This document shows, piece after piece, positions 1-8,629 of a stretch of DNA of 45,443 bases. A program made the position numbers and the translations under genes. The notes under the pieces are model-generated. The model searched no databases. It saw only the letters and a list, made by a program, of their open reading frames with translations, and was not told where the DNA came from. Numbering within the stretch: the first letter of the stretch is position 1; every line of letters begins with the position of its first letter. Origin of the DNA: Paracoccaceae bacterium (GTDB taxonomy: Bacteria > Pseudomonadota > Alphaproteobacteria > Rhodobacterales > Rhodobacteraceae); NCBI GenBank assembly GCA_902554885.1, contig CACDPV010000010.1, positions 1-45,443 on the forward strand. Direction: 5' to 3'.

Positions 1-326
1 TACACTTTCTTTATTTACTTTTGGAAGCCGCATTACCCACAATCAAAAACACTTGCGCTTTTAAGCCATGACATAATTATCTAGTACAAAAGATGTAGTA
101 CGGGGAAAGCTTTATTCAATTCTTAGGAAAATGAGTTTATGCTGGTTTTGTAAATAAGTTAATGAATGCTATGGCCCTTATTAGGTCTCTAGAAATACAT
201 ATCAAAATTCGTATAGGTACCATAGACATCGGCTACCGTACTTACGACCCAAAATGCAACTTTTAAAAAAGGTATAAATAAAACTTAAATCGAGTTTATA
301 TTTTACGAATATTTGGAGAGGTCATA
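1..326. other. Left-edge region without a recognisable gene
   Basis: This AT-rich stretch at the window edge holds no open reading frame that resembles a known protein, no tRNA and no convincing hairpin terminator. Its right part must contain the rmuC leader, but no clear -35/-10 pair was found. The only translational signal seen is an 8-codon reading frame at 131-157 (MSLCWFCK) preceded by AGGA; it may be chance. The neighbouring gene to the left is not visible, so this could include its 3' untranslated region. Confidence 0.5.
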
Positions 327-1736
327 TTGAATCAAGTAATGGAAAACTTACCCACTTTTTTGTCTATAATAGTATTTGGAGTAATAGTTCTCGCACTTTT
401 CTGGCGCTTTGGAAAAACCTATTCATCTCAAAAACCAAATATCGCCCTTAGTGAAGTCTATTCTGAATTATCAAACTCAAAAGAAGAAGCTGCAAAATTT
501 ACTGCTTTGGCGGAAGAGAGAGAGCTTGAAATTGGGCGACTTAAAGATGATTTGAAAGATCTTAGAGAAAAAATTGATGAGCAAAACACGCAACTTCGAG
601 AGCATTCAAATACAATAACCAAAATTCGAGCAAAAAATGAAGCAGAACAACAGGCTGCTAATGAAAAAATAGAAATTCTCACTAAAGTCAGGCGTGATAT
701 GGAAGCTCAGTTTAAGGAATTGGCGGAAAATGCTTTAAAGGCTCAGGGAGAAAGCTTTTCTAAAGCAAATATTGAGAAACTGGAAGCTACTCTTACGCCT
801 CTCAAAGAACATGTAGGACATTTTGAGAAGGAGTTGCGCCAAGTGCACGAGGAAACAGTAAAAGATCGTGAGCGTTTGAAAACAGAGATTTTACAGCTTT
901 CTAAACGTTCAGAAGCAATATCCCAAGAAGCAATTTCGCTTACAAAAGCACTTAAAGGTGATACGCAGATACAAGGCGCCTGGGGAGAAATGGTTCTAGA
1001 AAGTATTCTTGAACGTTCTGGCCTTAGAGAGGGCGAGGAATACGAAACACAGGTTCATCGAACCGGATCGAGCGGCGAAAGACTGCGGCCTGATGTTGTA
1101 GTTCGAATTCCGGGAAGTAAAAGCCTAGTTATCGACAGTAAGGTTTCCCTCTTGGCCTATAATGAGGCAGTCAATGCGGAGACCGATGTGGATGCACTTA
1201 CATCACGCAAACGGCATCTGACTTCTATTAAAAACCATATTAATGCTCTATCTGCTAAAGGATACCAGACAGCTGAGAACTCAACTGTAGATTATGTAAT
1301 TCTTTTTGTGCCAATCGAGGGTGCTTTATCTGAAGCACTTAGAGAGTATCCCGCTCTAACGGAATATGCTCTTGAAAAAAATATTACTATTGCGACCCCA
1401 ACAACACTGATGATGGCCCTGAAAACAATTGCAAATGTTTGGGCAGTTGACCGGCGGAACCAAAACGCCGAATTGATAGCAGATCGCGCAGGCAAACTGT
1501 ACGACAAAGTATATGGATTTGTACAAAGCATGGAACGTGTTGGAGAGCGACTAGATCAAGCACAAGATACTTACAGTCAGGCATTCAGTCAGCTTTCGAA
1601 AGGAAGAGGAAACTTAATTTCTCAAGTCGAGTCGCTAAAAAATTTAGGTGCAAAGGCAAGCAAAACGATTAAAACAGAATTTGAGAATGGTGATGATAAT
1701 ACTGTCAAATTAAAAAGAATAAAAAACGAAAAATAA
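327..1736 (+). CDS. rmuC: DNA recombination protein RmuC
   Basis: RmuC-family protein, a membrane-anchored predicted nuclease-fold protein that limits recombination at short inverted repeats. The 469-residue product has one N-terminal membrane segment (about residues 10-27), then a long charged coiled coil (about 45-210), then the conserved RmuC core. The core begins at GAWGEMVLESILERSGL (217-233) and includes RPDVVVRIPGSKSLVIDSK (254-272), whose Asp-Asp-Ser-Lys pattern resembles a PD-(D/E)xK site. The chosen start is TTG at 327 because GGAGAG sits 6 nt upstream; the first in-frame ATG, four codons later, has a poorer ribosome site. The gene stands alone, followed by a tRNA on the other strand. 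The biochemical activity in this organism is inferred from the family only. Confidence 0.93.
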   Translation: MNQVMENLPTFLSIIVFGVIVLALFWRFGKTYSSQKPNIALSEVYSELSNSKEEAAKFTALAEERELEIGRLKDDLKDLREKIDEQNTQLREHSNTITKIRAKNEAEQQAANEKIEILTKVRRDMEAQFKELAENALKAQGESFSKANIEKLEATLTPLKEHVGHFEKELRQVHEETVKDRERLKTEILQLSKRSEAISQEAISLTKALKGDTQIQGAWGEMVLESILERSGLREGEEYETQVHRTGSSGERLRPDVVVRIPGSKSLVIDSKVSLLAYNEAVNAETDVDALTSRKRHLTSIKNHINALSAKGYQTAENSTVDYVILFVPIEGALSEALREYPALTEYALEKNITIATPTTLMMALKTIANVWAVDRRNQNAELIADRAGKLYDKVYGFVQSMERVGERLDQAQDTYSQAFSQLSKGRGNLISQVESLKNLGAKASKTIKTEFENGDDNTVKLKRIKNEK

Positions 1737-1796
1737 AAAAGCCTTTTCCAGCGCCAGTATACCGTAATTGATCTATTAATGATAAAATAATTTTAG

Positions 1797-1873
1797 TGGC
1801 GACCCCGGAAGGACTCGAACCCTCAACCTATTCATTAGAAGTGAATTGCTCTATCCAGTTGAGCTACGGAGTC
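1797..1873 (-). tRNA. tRNA-Arg (anticodon TCT)
   Basis: A 77-nt cloverleaf on the minus strand. The acceptor stem is GACTCCG paired with CGGGGTC, with one G-T pair. The anticodon stem ATTCA/TGAAT closes the loop CTTCTAA, giving anticodon TCT for AGA codons. The T arm carries GGTTCGAGTCC, and CCA is encoded at 1797-1799. It would serve the AGA codons that are common in these AT-rich genes. The flanks show no clear terminator. Confidence 0.97.
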
Positions 1874-2082
1874 GCGTGAAGTTTATCTAGACCGATTATC
1901 TAGAGATTACAAAAGGAAATTTTAAATCTGATATGATTTTACCATCAGTGTATAATAAAATTGACCGCTAAAAAACAAATGTTGATTATAATATTTTTTT
2001 TACAGAATTTTTATTACATTGATTAATAAATATCTTTGCCTCTTGATGTTTTTCTATCTCCATCGTAAAGAAACTCTTGGAT

Positions 2083-2157
2083 TGGGGTGTAGCCAAGCGG
2101 TAAGGCAACGCTTTTTGGTAGCGTGTACCGTAGGTTCGAATCCTACCACCCCAGCCA
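2083..2157 (+). tRNA. tRNA-Gln (anticodon TTG)
   Basis: A 75-nt cloverleaf. The acceptor stem TGGGGTG pairs fully with CACCCCA. The anticodon stem ACGCT/AGCGT closes the loop TTTTGGT, giving anticodon TTG for CAA codons. The T arm is GTAGGTTCGAATCCTAC, followed by discriminator G and encoded CCA (2155-2157). It is transcribed away from tRNA-Arg and ends 6 nt before the stop codon of the convergent oxidoreductase gene. Confidence 0.97.
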
Positions 2158-2163
2158 CCTTTT

Positions 2164-3423
2164 TCAAATTCCATAATTTTCTGCAATATAATCTATTGCA
2201 CTTAACCTACGATATTCAAATTCGGCACCTAATCTGCCAATTAATCCAAAAATATTTCTACGCGGAATTTCTAAAAATGGATCCAATATATTTCGATCAC
2301 CACTCAAAAATAATGCCATCCGTTTTCCAGCAATCGGTGCTGTATTCATTCCATGCCCACCAAAACCAGAAAGAATTGACTCACGATCGCTAAGATTACC
2401 CACATAAGGCATGAAATGCGAAGCATATGCCATCAAGCCTGACCAAGCATAGTCAAACTTAATATTGTTTCGTTTCATTTCCTCCATCATTGCGGGAAAG
2501 TGGGCTTTAATATTTTTCCAGCCCATCCGTTTTATACTATCAGCTGAACGTTGATACAGCGCACTCACGCCCATGCCCCATAATAACCTATCATCAGGAA
2601 GACGCCTAAAATAATTCCCAGCTCGGCGATCATCGCCCAAAGCCATCTTAGTAGGGATATGTTTCTCTAATATCGTCGGCATAGGAGAGGTAACACAAAT
2701 AAATGTCTGAATAGGGAGAAGAAACTTTTTTAAGATTGAATTTTTTCCAATTGAGTATCCTCCAGTGGCCCAAATCATACGGTCAGCCGATATTCGATTC
2801 CCATTTGAAAAGTAAACCTCACTGCCGCTAACCTGAACAGCACCAGTGTTTTCAAAAACTTCCACACCATGACCTACTACTTCTTGCAAAAAGATTTTTA
2901 AAAAATTAAGTGGGTGAAAGTGAAATGCTTCATTATCGATTATACCCCACTTGTACCGTGGACCAACGACAAATTCCTGTAATTCTATCTCATCTAATCT
3001 TGCACTAATTTCAGGCCTATATCCGCCCAAACCCAGAGAAATTACGCCTGATGTAGGTTGAACTTTAGCATATTTAGCACTGAAGGCGCGCTCGCGCATC
3101 CATTTCAAACCATCAGCACCAATTGACTCAAGCTCTTTAGATACTACTGGCCCAACAAGCCTAGATATTTGATCCGATCCAGCCGCCCAGCCGGCGGAGC
3201 AAAAACCCCCGTTTCGTCCAGAGGCACCTGCACCTATCATCGAATGCTCGCAAAGAGCTACGCGGGCACCCATTTCAGCTAAATGATACGCACAAGAAAG
3301 CCCAGCTAAACCGCCGCCAATAATACAAAAATCAAAATTTTTATTTCGGATTACTAGCGAAGACTGCCAGCTCGGCGAAACACATGTGTCCTCATACCAA
3401 GTTCGTGAATAGACAGCGCTCAT
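2164..3423 (-). CDS. FAD-dependent amine/amino-acid oxidoreductase (DAO family)
   Basis: A 419-residue flavoprotein of the D-amino-acid oxidase/glycine oxidase superfamily (PF01266 type), most like the PuuB/OrdL branch that oxidises secondary amines or gamma-glutamylated polyamines. The Rossmann FAD motif GGGLAG lies at 36-41, followed by the glutamate of the VALCE strand (residue 59). GAGASGRNGGFCSAGW (64-79) is the branch-typical segment next to the flavin. Near the C terminus, SGFGGHGMNTAPIAGK is the second FAD-contact loop. Its ATG overlaps the stop of the upstream permease gene by 4 nt (ATGA), so the two are almost certainly co-translated, and the substrate is probably what the transporter brings in. 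No signal peptide, so it should be cytoplasmic. The substrate cannot be read from the sequence. Confidence 0.85.
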   Translation of the reverse strand: MSAVYSRTWYEDTCVSPSWQSSLVIRNKNFDFCIIGGGLAGLSCAYHLAEMGARVALCEHSMIGAGASGRNGGFCSAGWAAGSDQISRLVGPVVSKELESIGADGLKWMRERAFSAKYAKVQPTSGVISLGLGGYRPEISARLDEIELQEFVVGPRYKWGIIDNEAFHFHPLNFLKIFLQEVVGHGVEVFENTGAVQVSGSEVYFSNGNRISADRMIWATGGYSIGKNSILKKFLLPIQTFICVTSPMPTILEKHIPTKMALGDDRRAGNYFRRLPDDRLLWGMGVSALYQRSADSIKRMGWKNIKAHFPAMMEEMKRNNIKFDYAWSGLMAYASHFMPYVGNLSDRESILSGFGGHGMNTAPIAGKRMALFLSGDRNILDPFLEIPRRNIFGLIGRLGAEFEYRRLSAIDYIAENYGI

Positions 3424-5111
3424 TCTCGTTCGCGAGATTTATTAATAATGTTATCAAGTGCTTTTACCCCAGAGGCGGCGATCAAAGTAAGCAGTACATA
3501 TATCAACGCGGCTGAGTTAAAGGGTTCAAAGGCTAAAAAGCTTTGAGCCTGAAATTCTCTCATTCTTTGCGTTAAATCACGAATGGAGAGAATTGATATT
3601 AGAGAGGTGTCTTTCAGCATCGCTATAAACTCGTTGCCCAAAGCTGGTAATACTATTGCGATTGCCTGCGGTATAACAATAAATCGGGCAATATGCCGTT
3701 CACGCATTCCAAGTGCCCGAGAGGCCTCTATCTGACCTTTGGGTATGGCTTCTATCCCGGCTCGAAAAATTTCAGCCATGTAGGCAGAATAACCGATCGC
3801 AATTGCAGCAATACCACGGGTCATCATTTGGATATCTATATACCCAGTTGTTGCAGTTTTTATTGCCCCAGCCAAAGGCAACCCAACATATAAAATAATA
3901 ACTAACATTGGCACACCACGAAGTGTATCGACAAAAAAATCCGATAAGACTGCAAGCGGATGCGCTGACGTCATTCGTCCAACAATTATTAAAAGAATAC
4001 TCAAAACACCTAAAACGTAACAAACTTTAGACATAGTAGCGTAAAAAGGAGTAAGATATTTAGCCTTCCAAACACTCGGATATTTAATTGCAAGGTCAGG
4101 CGGTAAGAGTGTACCAGATATTCTACCCTCGTCGAGCAGTTTTACTGCCTGATCTAGACTTTTTAGTGAGCGAATTTTGAATGGATTTTCTGGTGGGTTG
4201 TCTAAAAAATCACCATATCTTACCGTGTCCGAAATATGAGAGGGAATACCAGCAGCTATACCAATTCGGCCAGAAAGATCACCAACCAATACAATCTCTT
4301 TTTTAGGTTGAATGACAAAGATTGTAGCGGCAATAATAAGGATTACCCCAATTAAACAGATTATCCTTTCGGCAAGTGGCGATACTTTTAGCCTAGACAA
4401 AAATGCCCAAACCAACCCCAATATAGATGCTCCCAAATACGCAAAGATTGCGGCCCTAATCGTAATCATTAGACCTACGGCAAATCCAGCATGGGCTATC
4501 ATTAGGAAATAAAATAGAAAAGCAAACTCTAAAATCATTATCAAAACGGCAAACCAGAATCCAAAATTAGAATTCAGAAAACTGGACCCAAAAATTGATA
4601 AAACCGCAAGAAAACAACAAACTATCGATAATTGCCACAGACAATTCTGTGTCCAACGCAAAAGCTCTACTTCAAATTCTGGGCTCAATGTAAACGATTG
4701 ATCGACCATAATAAGCCAATCTACGCTTCTTGGATCGTAAGCATTCACAGCTATAGATTTGATGTAAGGATTTATCCAGTCAGCTTGAGATAGGAATAAA
4801 AGTATCGCCGCTTGCAACACAAAAGCAAAAAATGCCTTTTGCCGAAATTTCGACCTATCTTCAGGTACAATGTCAGGACTGAGGGATCTTAAGATTTGCA
4901 ATGCACCCCAGAAACCTACTGCTCCCGAAAAACAGAAAATGATAAAATTACTGAGTAAAAGTGTGGCGTTATCTTCTATGCCAAGTACTTCATAAATAGC
5001 AGCACCATAGTTTCGGGATATTGCCAGTAGATACACTATGACTGGCAAGACCAGAAGAAACATAAGAGAGCTTGCGCGCATGTTGCGCAAAACACTTATC
5101 AAATTGCTCAT
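3420..5111 (-). CDS. Polar amino-acid/opine-type ABC transporter permease, extended form
   Basis: Inner-membrane permease of the HAAAP family (HisM/GlnP type). The C-terminal core is typical: DTLRGVPMLVIILYVGLP (395-412), then the EAA loop EAIPKGQIEASRALGM (454-469) that docks on the ATPase, then MLKDTSLISILS (498-509). At 563 residues it is more than twice the usual size of about 220-250. The first 180 residues hold extra membrane segments. The family's opening element GLMITIRAAIFAYLGASILGL (213-233) is separated from the RGVPML core by a soluble segment of about 88 residues (271-358), predicted to lie outside the membrane. It follows the binding-protein gene and overlaps the oxidase gene. 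No second permease and no ATPase gene are present nearby. Confidence 0.87.
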   Translation of the reverse strand: MSNLISVLRNMRASSLMFLLVLPVIVYLLAISRNYGAAIYEVLGIEDNATLLLSNFIIFCFSGAVGFWGALQILRSLSPDIVPEDRSKFRQKAFFAFVLQAAILLFLSQADWINPYIKSIAVNAYDPRSVDWLIMVDQSFTLSPEFEVELLRWTQNCLWQLSIVCCFLAVLSIFGSSFLNSNFGFWFAVLIMILEFAFLFYFLMIAHAGFAVGLMITIRAAIFAYLGASILGLVWAFLSRLKVSPLAERIICLIGVILIIAATIFVIQPKKEIVLVGDLSGRIGIAAGIPSHISDTVRYGDFLDNPPENPFKIRSLKSLDQAVKLLDEGRISGTLLPPDLAIKYPSVWKAKYLTPFYATMSKVCYVLGVLSILLIIVGRMTSAHPLAVLSDFFVDTLRGVPMLVIILYVGLPLAGAIKTATTGYIDIQMMTRGIAAIAIGYSAYMAEIFRAGIEAIPKGQIEASRALGMRERHIARFIVIPQAIAIVLPALGNEFIAMLKDTSLISILSIRDLTQRMREFQAQSFLAFEPFNSAALIYVLLTLIAASGVKALDNIINKSRERE

Positions 5112-5130
5112 TATTTTGCTTTCAAGCAGA

Positions 5131-5156
5131 ATACAGGGGAACTAAATCCCCTGTAT
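5131..5156 (-). promoter_or_regulatory. Intergenic stem-loop between binding protein and permease
   Basis: ATACAGGGG (5131-5139) and CCCCTGTAT (5148-5156) form a perfect 9-bp stem with an 8-nt loop, in the 56-nt gap between the binding-protein stop and the permease start. On the transcribed (minus) strand it is not followed by a U tract, so it is more likely an RNA-stabilising or attenuating hairpin than a full terminator. Such hairpins often keep binding-protein mRNA more abundant than permease mRNA. The hairpin is seen; the role is inferred. Confidence 0.6.
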
Positions 5157-5167
5157 TTTTACTCAAA

Positions 5168-5902
5168 CTATTTTGGCCACCATTTGACAACCAATTTCTG
5201 CAAGGTTCCGTCATCTTTAATCATCGCCAAACCTTCATTGAAAGCATCTTGGATGCCATCGCCTTCCTGAAATACAAGTCCCAAAGGATCTGAAGACAAT
5301 CCAGTTATTCCAACTGTTAATTCTCCAGCAAATTCTTGCTCATATGCAGCAGCTGATGTTGAATCGATGATTACACCATCAACATCACCATTTTGAACAG
5401 CAATTACCGCATTATTAAAAGAATCAAATAGCTGAAGATTATCTCTGCCTACCAACTCTTCTCCCAAGGCCGCGTTAGTGGTTCCATTTTGCGATGCCAA
5501 TCTCAAATCACCACTTTTAAAAGCATCGATAGTTGCACCCTCATCTTCTACACGCATTAATACACCCTGCTGAACAATTATGTAAGGATCAGAAAAATCT
5601 ACTATTTTATCGCGCTCATCAGTTATTGTAACACCCGAAACGACCATATCAAATTGACCATCTGCAAGTGCCGCAAAAATACCATCCCAAGCGGTTGTAA
5701 CCCAGTTAGGAGTACAATTTATTCTCTCACAAATTTCTGCCACAACATCGACGTCAAAACCTTTTACCACACCATCTTCGATGAACTCGTGTGGAGGATA
5801 AGTTGTATCAGAACCAATATTTAAAACACGACCACCTAAATCTGCCGCATAAACCGGAAATGCCATTGAAGCGGCGATTGCGGCTACTATAAATTTCTTC
5901 AT
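5168..5902 (-). CDS. Periplasmic amino-acid-type solute-binding protein of ABC transporter
   Basis: Class 3 solute-binding protein (PF00497 type), 244 residues. The signal peptide is MKKFIVAAIAASMAFPVYA with likely cleavage before ADLGG. The mature protein starts with the usual first-lobe pattern IGSDTTYPPHEFIEDG and GFDVDVVAEICERI. WDGIFAALADGQFDMVVSGVTIT and ERDKIVDFSDPYI are the classic ligand-contact stretches of polar amino-acid binders. The second lobe includes ASQNGTTNAALGEEL. A strong ribosome site, AGGGAG, precedes the ATG. It is the first gene of a three-gene operon with the permease and FAD oxidase. The ligand is probably a cationic or polar amino acid, opine or amine; it cannot be fixed from sequence. 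Confidence 0.92.
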   Translation of the reverse strand: MKKFIVAAIAASMAFPVYAADLGGRVLNIGSDTTYPPHEFIEDGVVKGFDVDVVAEICERINCTPNWVTTAWDGIFAALADGQFDMVVSGVTITDERDKIVDFSDPYIIVQQGVLMRVEDEGATIDAFKSGDLRLASQNGTTNAALGEELVGRDNLQLFDSFNNAVIAVQNGDVDGVIIDSTSAAAYEQEFAGELTVGITGLSSDPLGLVFQEGDGIQDAFNEGLAMIKDDGTLQKLVVKWWPK

Positions 5903-5947
5903 TTAATATCTCCCTATAAATTGGCTTATTTAAAAGCAACATAACCT

Positions 5948-5975
5948 AGCCTAAGATAGTGGTAGACGCGGTCAA
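5948..5975 (-). promoter_or_regulatory. Candidate sigma70 promoter of the binding-protein operon
   Basis: On the minus strand TTGACC (5975-5970) is followed after 16 nt by TAGGCT (5953-5948), in the gap upstream of the binding-protein gene. The -35 box is near consensus and the -10 box is weak. Transcription would start near 5940, leaving a leader of roughly 40 nt before the ATG at 5902. Confidence 0.4.
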
Positions 5976-6029
5976 GTATTTCTTTAGTAATTTCCAGTTT
6001 ATTTTAAATTTTATATATAAATCTTATGG

Positions 6030-7520
6030 TTAGACACTGATTGTGGCCTCAACAGCGGATTTCCAGGCAGAGTATTTCCGCTCTCTCTCTTCTTCTTGCA
6101 TAATTGGAGCAAAATGCGACTCACTCTTCCATAATCTAGAAAACTCATCAAATGGCGGATAATACCCAACTGCTGACCCGGCAAGCCATGCAGCTCCAAC
6201 GGCCGTTGTTTCAAGAGTTTTTGGTCTGTCAACGCCAGCATTAAGTATGTCAGCTAAAAACTGCATTGCCCAATCACTCGATGTCATACCTCCATCAACC
6301 CTTAAAACAGACTTTTCTTCACCGTCACCATGCCAGTCTGATCGCATAGCTTCTAACAAATCTCTTGTTTGAAAACCTACACATTCCAAAGCAGCTTTTG
6401 ACAATTCAGCTGGACCAGAATTTCGCGTCAAGCCATATACTGCGCCTCTGCAATCAGGGTTCCAGTAAGGTGCTCCCAAGCCAGTGAACGCCGGCACAAT
6501 AATCACTTGTTGATTACTATCGGCTTGTATTGCTAAATCCTGTGTCTCAGCTGCCGAATTTATAATCTGCAAGCCATCTCGGAGCCATTGCACAACCGCA
6601 CCCGCTATGAAAATAGAACCTTCTAGGGCGTAAGTTGGTTTCCCATCAAACTGATAAGCAATAGTAGTAAGTAACTTATTTTTTGACCTTACTATGCTGC
6701 TTCCTGTGTTCAACAAAGCAAAACATCCTGTACCGTAAGTCGACTTCATCATGCCTGGCTTGAAACAAGCCTGTCCTATTGTTGCCGCATGTTGGTCTCC
6801 CGCCACTCCCTTGATTGGAATATTGTGGCCCAGTATTTTTTCGTCACATACCCCAAAGTCATCAGAACAATTTCGTACCTCTGGCAAAATGGACATGGGT
6901 ATATTCAACAGTTCACAAATCTCCTGCGACCACTCCCCTTCACTAATATCATAAAGCATCGTTCGAGAAGCATTTGTGGCGTCTGTGGCATGAGTTACAC
7001 CATTAGTAAGATGCCAAATCAGGTAGGTATCAACAGTCCCAAATAAAAGTTCACCAGCCTCAGCCTTGGCCCTTGCGCCCTCGACATTATCTAGCAACCA
7101 TTTAAGTTTCGTTGATGAAAAATATGGATCCAGTAATAGTCCAGTAACACGGGTTACTAACTTTTCTGCTCCAGCGCTTCTTAACTCATCACAAAATTTA
7201 GACGTGCGGCGATCTTGCCAGACAATGGCATTATAAATAGGTTTGCCCGTGACCTTATCCCAGAGCAAAGTAGTTTCGCGTTGATTTGTAATGCCTAATG
7301 CAAGGATCTCATTCGCTTTAATTTTTGCATCATAAAGTGCTTTTTTACAGGTTGAGATTACTGTGTTCAACAGATCATGCGGGTTGTGCTCAACCCATCC
7401 ACTATTTGGAAAGTGTTGCTCAAATTCTTCCTGACCTTGCCCCAAAATTGCAAATTGATCATCAAAGACTACGGAACGAGTGGACGTTGTCCCCTGATCA
7501 ATGGCGATAATATATCCCAT
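6030..7520 (-). CDS. glpK: Glycerol kinase
   Basis: FGGY-family kinase that phosphorylates glycerol to sn-glycerol 3-phosphate with ATP in the cytoplasm. The 496-residue length matches family members. The phosphate-binding loop [16 protein letters not shown] lies at 5-20. Other family signatures are [62 protein letters not shown] and the C-terminal ATP-site stretch [19 protein letters not shown]. It is a single gene here: neither the glycerol facilitator glpF nor glycerol-3-phosphate dehydrogenase glpD is next to it. It is divergent from the LysR gene, with a 182-nt shared upstream region, but nothing else ties the two together. The start ATG at 7520 is supported by the conserved N terminus. 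Confidence 0.97.
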   Translation of the reverse strand: MGYIIAIDQGTTSTRSVVFDDQFAILGQGQEEFEQHFPNSGWVEHNPHDLLNTVISTCKKALYDAKIKANEILALGITNQRETTLLWDKVTGKPIYNAIVWQDRRTSKFCDELRSAGAEKLVTRVTGLLLDPYFSSTKLKWLLDNVEGARAKAEAGELLFGTVDTYLIWHLTNGVTHATDATNASRTMLYDISEGEWSQEICELLNIPMSILPEVRNCSDDFGVCDEKILGHNIPIKGVAGDQHAATIGQACFKPGMMKSTYGTGCFALLNTGSSIVRSKNKLLTTIAYQFDGKPTYALEGSIFIAGAVVQWLRDGLQIINSAAETQDLAIQADSNQQVIIVPAFTGLGAPYWNPDCRGAVYGLTRNSGPAELSKAALECVGFQTRDLLEAMRSDWHGDGEEKSVLRVDGGMTSSDWAMQFLADILNAGVDRPKTLETTAVGAAWLAGSAVGYYPPFDEFSRLWKSESHFAPIMQEEERERKYSAWKSAVEATISV

Positions 7521-7650
7521 TTCAAACCCAACCTTATTAAAATTTCTAGATGAGTTTTAGTTACAATTTTTTTTGATGCAAGAAGTGCTATGCAGTTGAC
7601 GATCTAATTAGTGCAATAGTTTGCTTATTTCATATAAATTGTTACTTATG

Positions 7651-7666
7651 ACTTATAAAATTAAGT
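7651..7666. promoter_or_regulatory. Dyad upstream of the LysR gene, possible operator
   Basis: ACTTA (7651-7655) and TAAGT (7662-7666) form an inverted repeat with a 6-nt spacer, 36 nt before the LysR start. The same half-sites recur in the larger dyad at 8592-8610 in front of the decarboxylase operon. This suggests one regulator, possibly the LysR protein itself, acting at both places. Spacing differs between the two sites (6 versus 9 nt between ACTTA and TAAGT), so the link is tentative. Confidence 0.3.
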
Positions 7667-7702
7667 TGCGTTGATTAGTGATTTTTCTAGCAAGGTATTC
7701 AG

Positions 7703-8575
7703 ATGACAATAAGACGCCTAAAAAGCCTTATCACAATAATAGAGACAGGCTCTTTTTCACAAGCTGCGGAAAAATCACATATTTCTCAATCTGCTATAAG
7801 CCAGCAAATGCGCCAGCTCGAAAGTGATTTAGGTCTCCAACTATTCGACCGCTGTGGTCGAACGCCTAAGTTATCCAAGTTAGCTTTAGACTTACTACCT
7901 GCCATTCAAAATGCTGTCGATGCATATGATGATTTTATAAATTTGGCTACCGATGAAAATAGTATAAAGGGAGCCTTAAGCCTAGGTTCTGTTCCATCCG
8001 AACTAACCGATTTGGTTCCCAAGGCCCTTACTGAGTTGAGAAGCAAACTACCTGGATTAAAACTAAGAGTAGTACCTGCTCTTTCCGCCGAGTTGTGCGA
8101 CTCAGTTTACAACGGGCAAATAGATGCAGCGGTTATGAGTAGACCATCAGAACTTCAAAAAGGGCTGTCTTGGTTCACTATAGGCTTCGAGCCACTCGCG
8201 CTAGCAATCAGTGGAAATGATAAACGAAGTGATATCCGACAGATACTTACTGAGACTCAATATTTGAAATTACCCTCTAGCGCTTGGATAAATAAACCGA
8301 TTAAGGAAATTTTTACTCAATTGGACGTTAAACCCAAAACAAGCATAGAGTTAGATAGTTTGGCATCCGTCGCATCAATGGTAAGTCATGGGCTAGGTGT
8401 TGCAATTTTACCGATCCCAATTGCAACAAACGAGATTTCGGCGAAACTTAAATTTATTCCTATTGATAAGCCAAAATACAAACGCGAAATAGGTATTCTA
8501 TACAAAAACAGTTCAAGAAACTATTCGCTCATCGAAACCTTTGCAAAGAGTTTTAACACTGCCATCATCAGTTAA
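7703..8575 (+). CDS. LysR-family transcriptional regulator
   Basis: A 290-residue LysR-type regulator. The N-terminal winged helix-turn-helix covers about residues 1-60, with the typical run TGSFSQAAEKSHISQSAISQ and QLESDLGLQLFDR. The remainder is the two-lobed effector-binding domain, seen for example in LSLGSVPSELTDLVPKAL and ASMVSHGLGVAILPI. AAGG lies a few nucleotides before the ATG. It is followed in the same direction, 113 nt later, by the decarboxylase/dehydrogenase operon, and that gap holds a LysR-style dyad, so it is the likely regulator of that operon. Divergent glpK is a second but less likely target. The effector is unknown; if the operon handles sulfolactate, that compound or sulfopyruvate is a reasonable guess. 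Confidence 0.9.
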   Translation: MTIRRLKSLITIIETGSFSQAAEKSHISQSAISQQMRQLESDLGLQLFDRCGRTPKLSKLALDLLPAIQNAVDAYDDFINLATDENSIKGALSLGSVPSELTDLVPKALTELRSKLPGLKLRVVPALSAELCDSVYNGQIDAAVMSRPSELQKGLSWFTIGFEPLALAISGNDKRSDIRQILTETQYLKLPSSAWINKPIKEIFTQLDVKPKTSIELDSLASVASMVSHGLGVAILPIPIATNEISAKLKFIPIDKPKYKREIGILYKNSSRNYSLIETFAKSFNTAIIS

Positions 8576-8591
8576 AAAGTTATTTTATTTG

Positions 8592-8610
8592 ACTTAAGAA
8601 AAACTTAAGT
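8592..8610. promoter_or_regulatory. LysR-type T-N11-A dyad before the decarboxylase operon
   Basis: ACTTAAG (8592-8598), AAAAA, CTTAAGT (8604-8610) is a perfect 7-bp inverted repeat. Its inner part, T at 8595 to A at 8607, fits the LysR box T-N11-A with matching half-sites. It could also fold into a hairpin, but no T tract follows directly, so a terminator for the LysR gene is less likely. It lies about 64 nt before the start point implied by the candidate promoter at 8630-8658, the usual place for a LysR recognition site. Confidence 0.45.
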
Positions 8611-8629
8611 GTCAGATGAAGTTTTTTTA

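Noticed and set aside
1737-1796. Terminator after rmuC or after tRNA-Arg
   Set aside because: Only a short AAAAGGCTTTT palindrome is present, with no loop; no credible hairpin.
3772-4023. Cysteine-rich open frame on the minus strand inside the permease gene
   Set aside because: It is an out-of-frame shadow of conserved permease codons with no ribosome site and unlikely composition.
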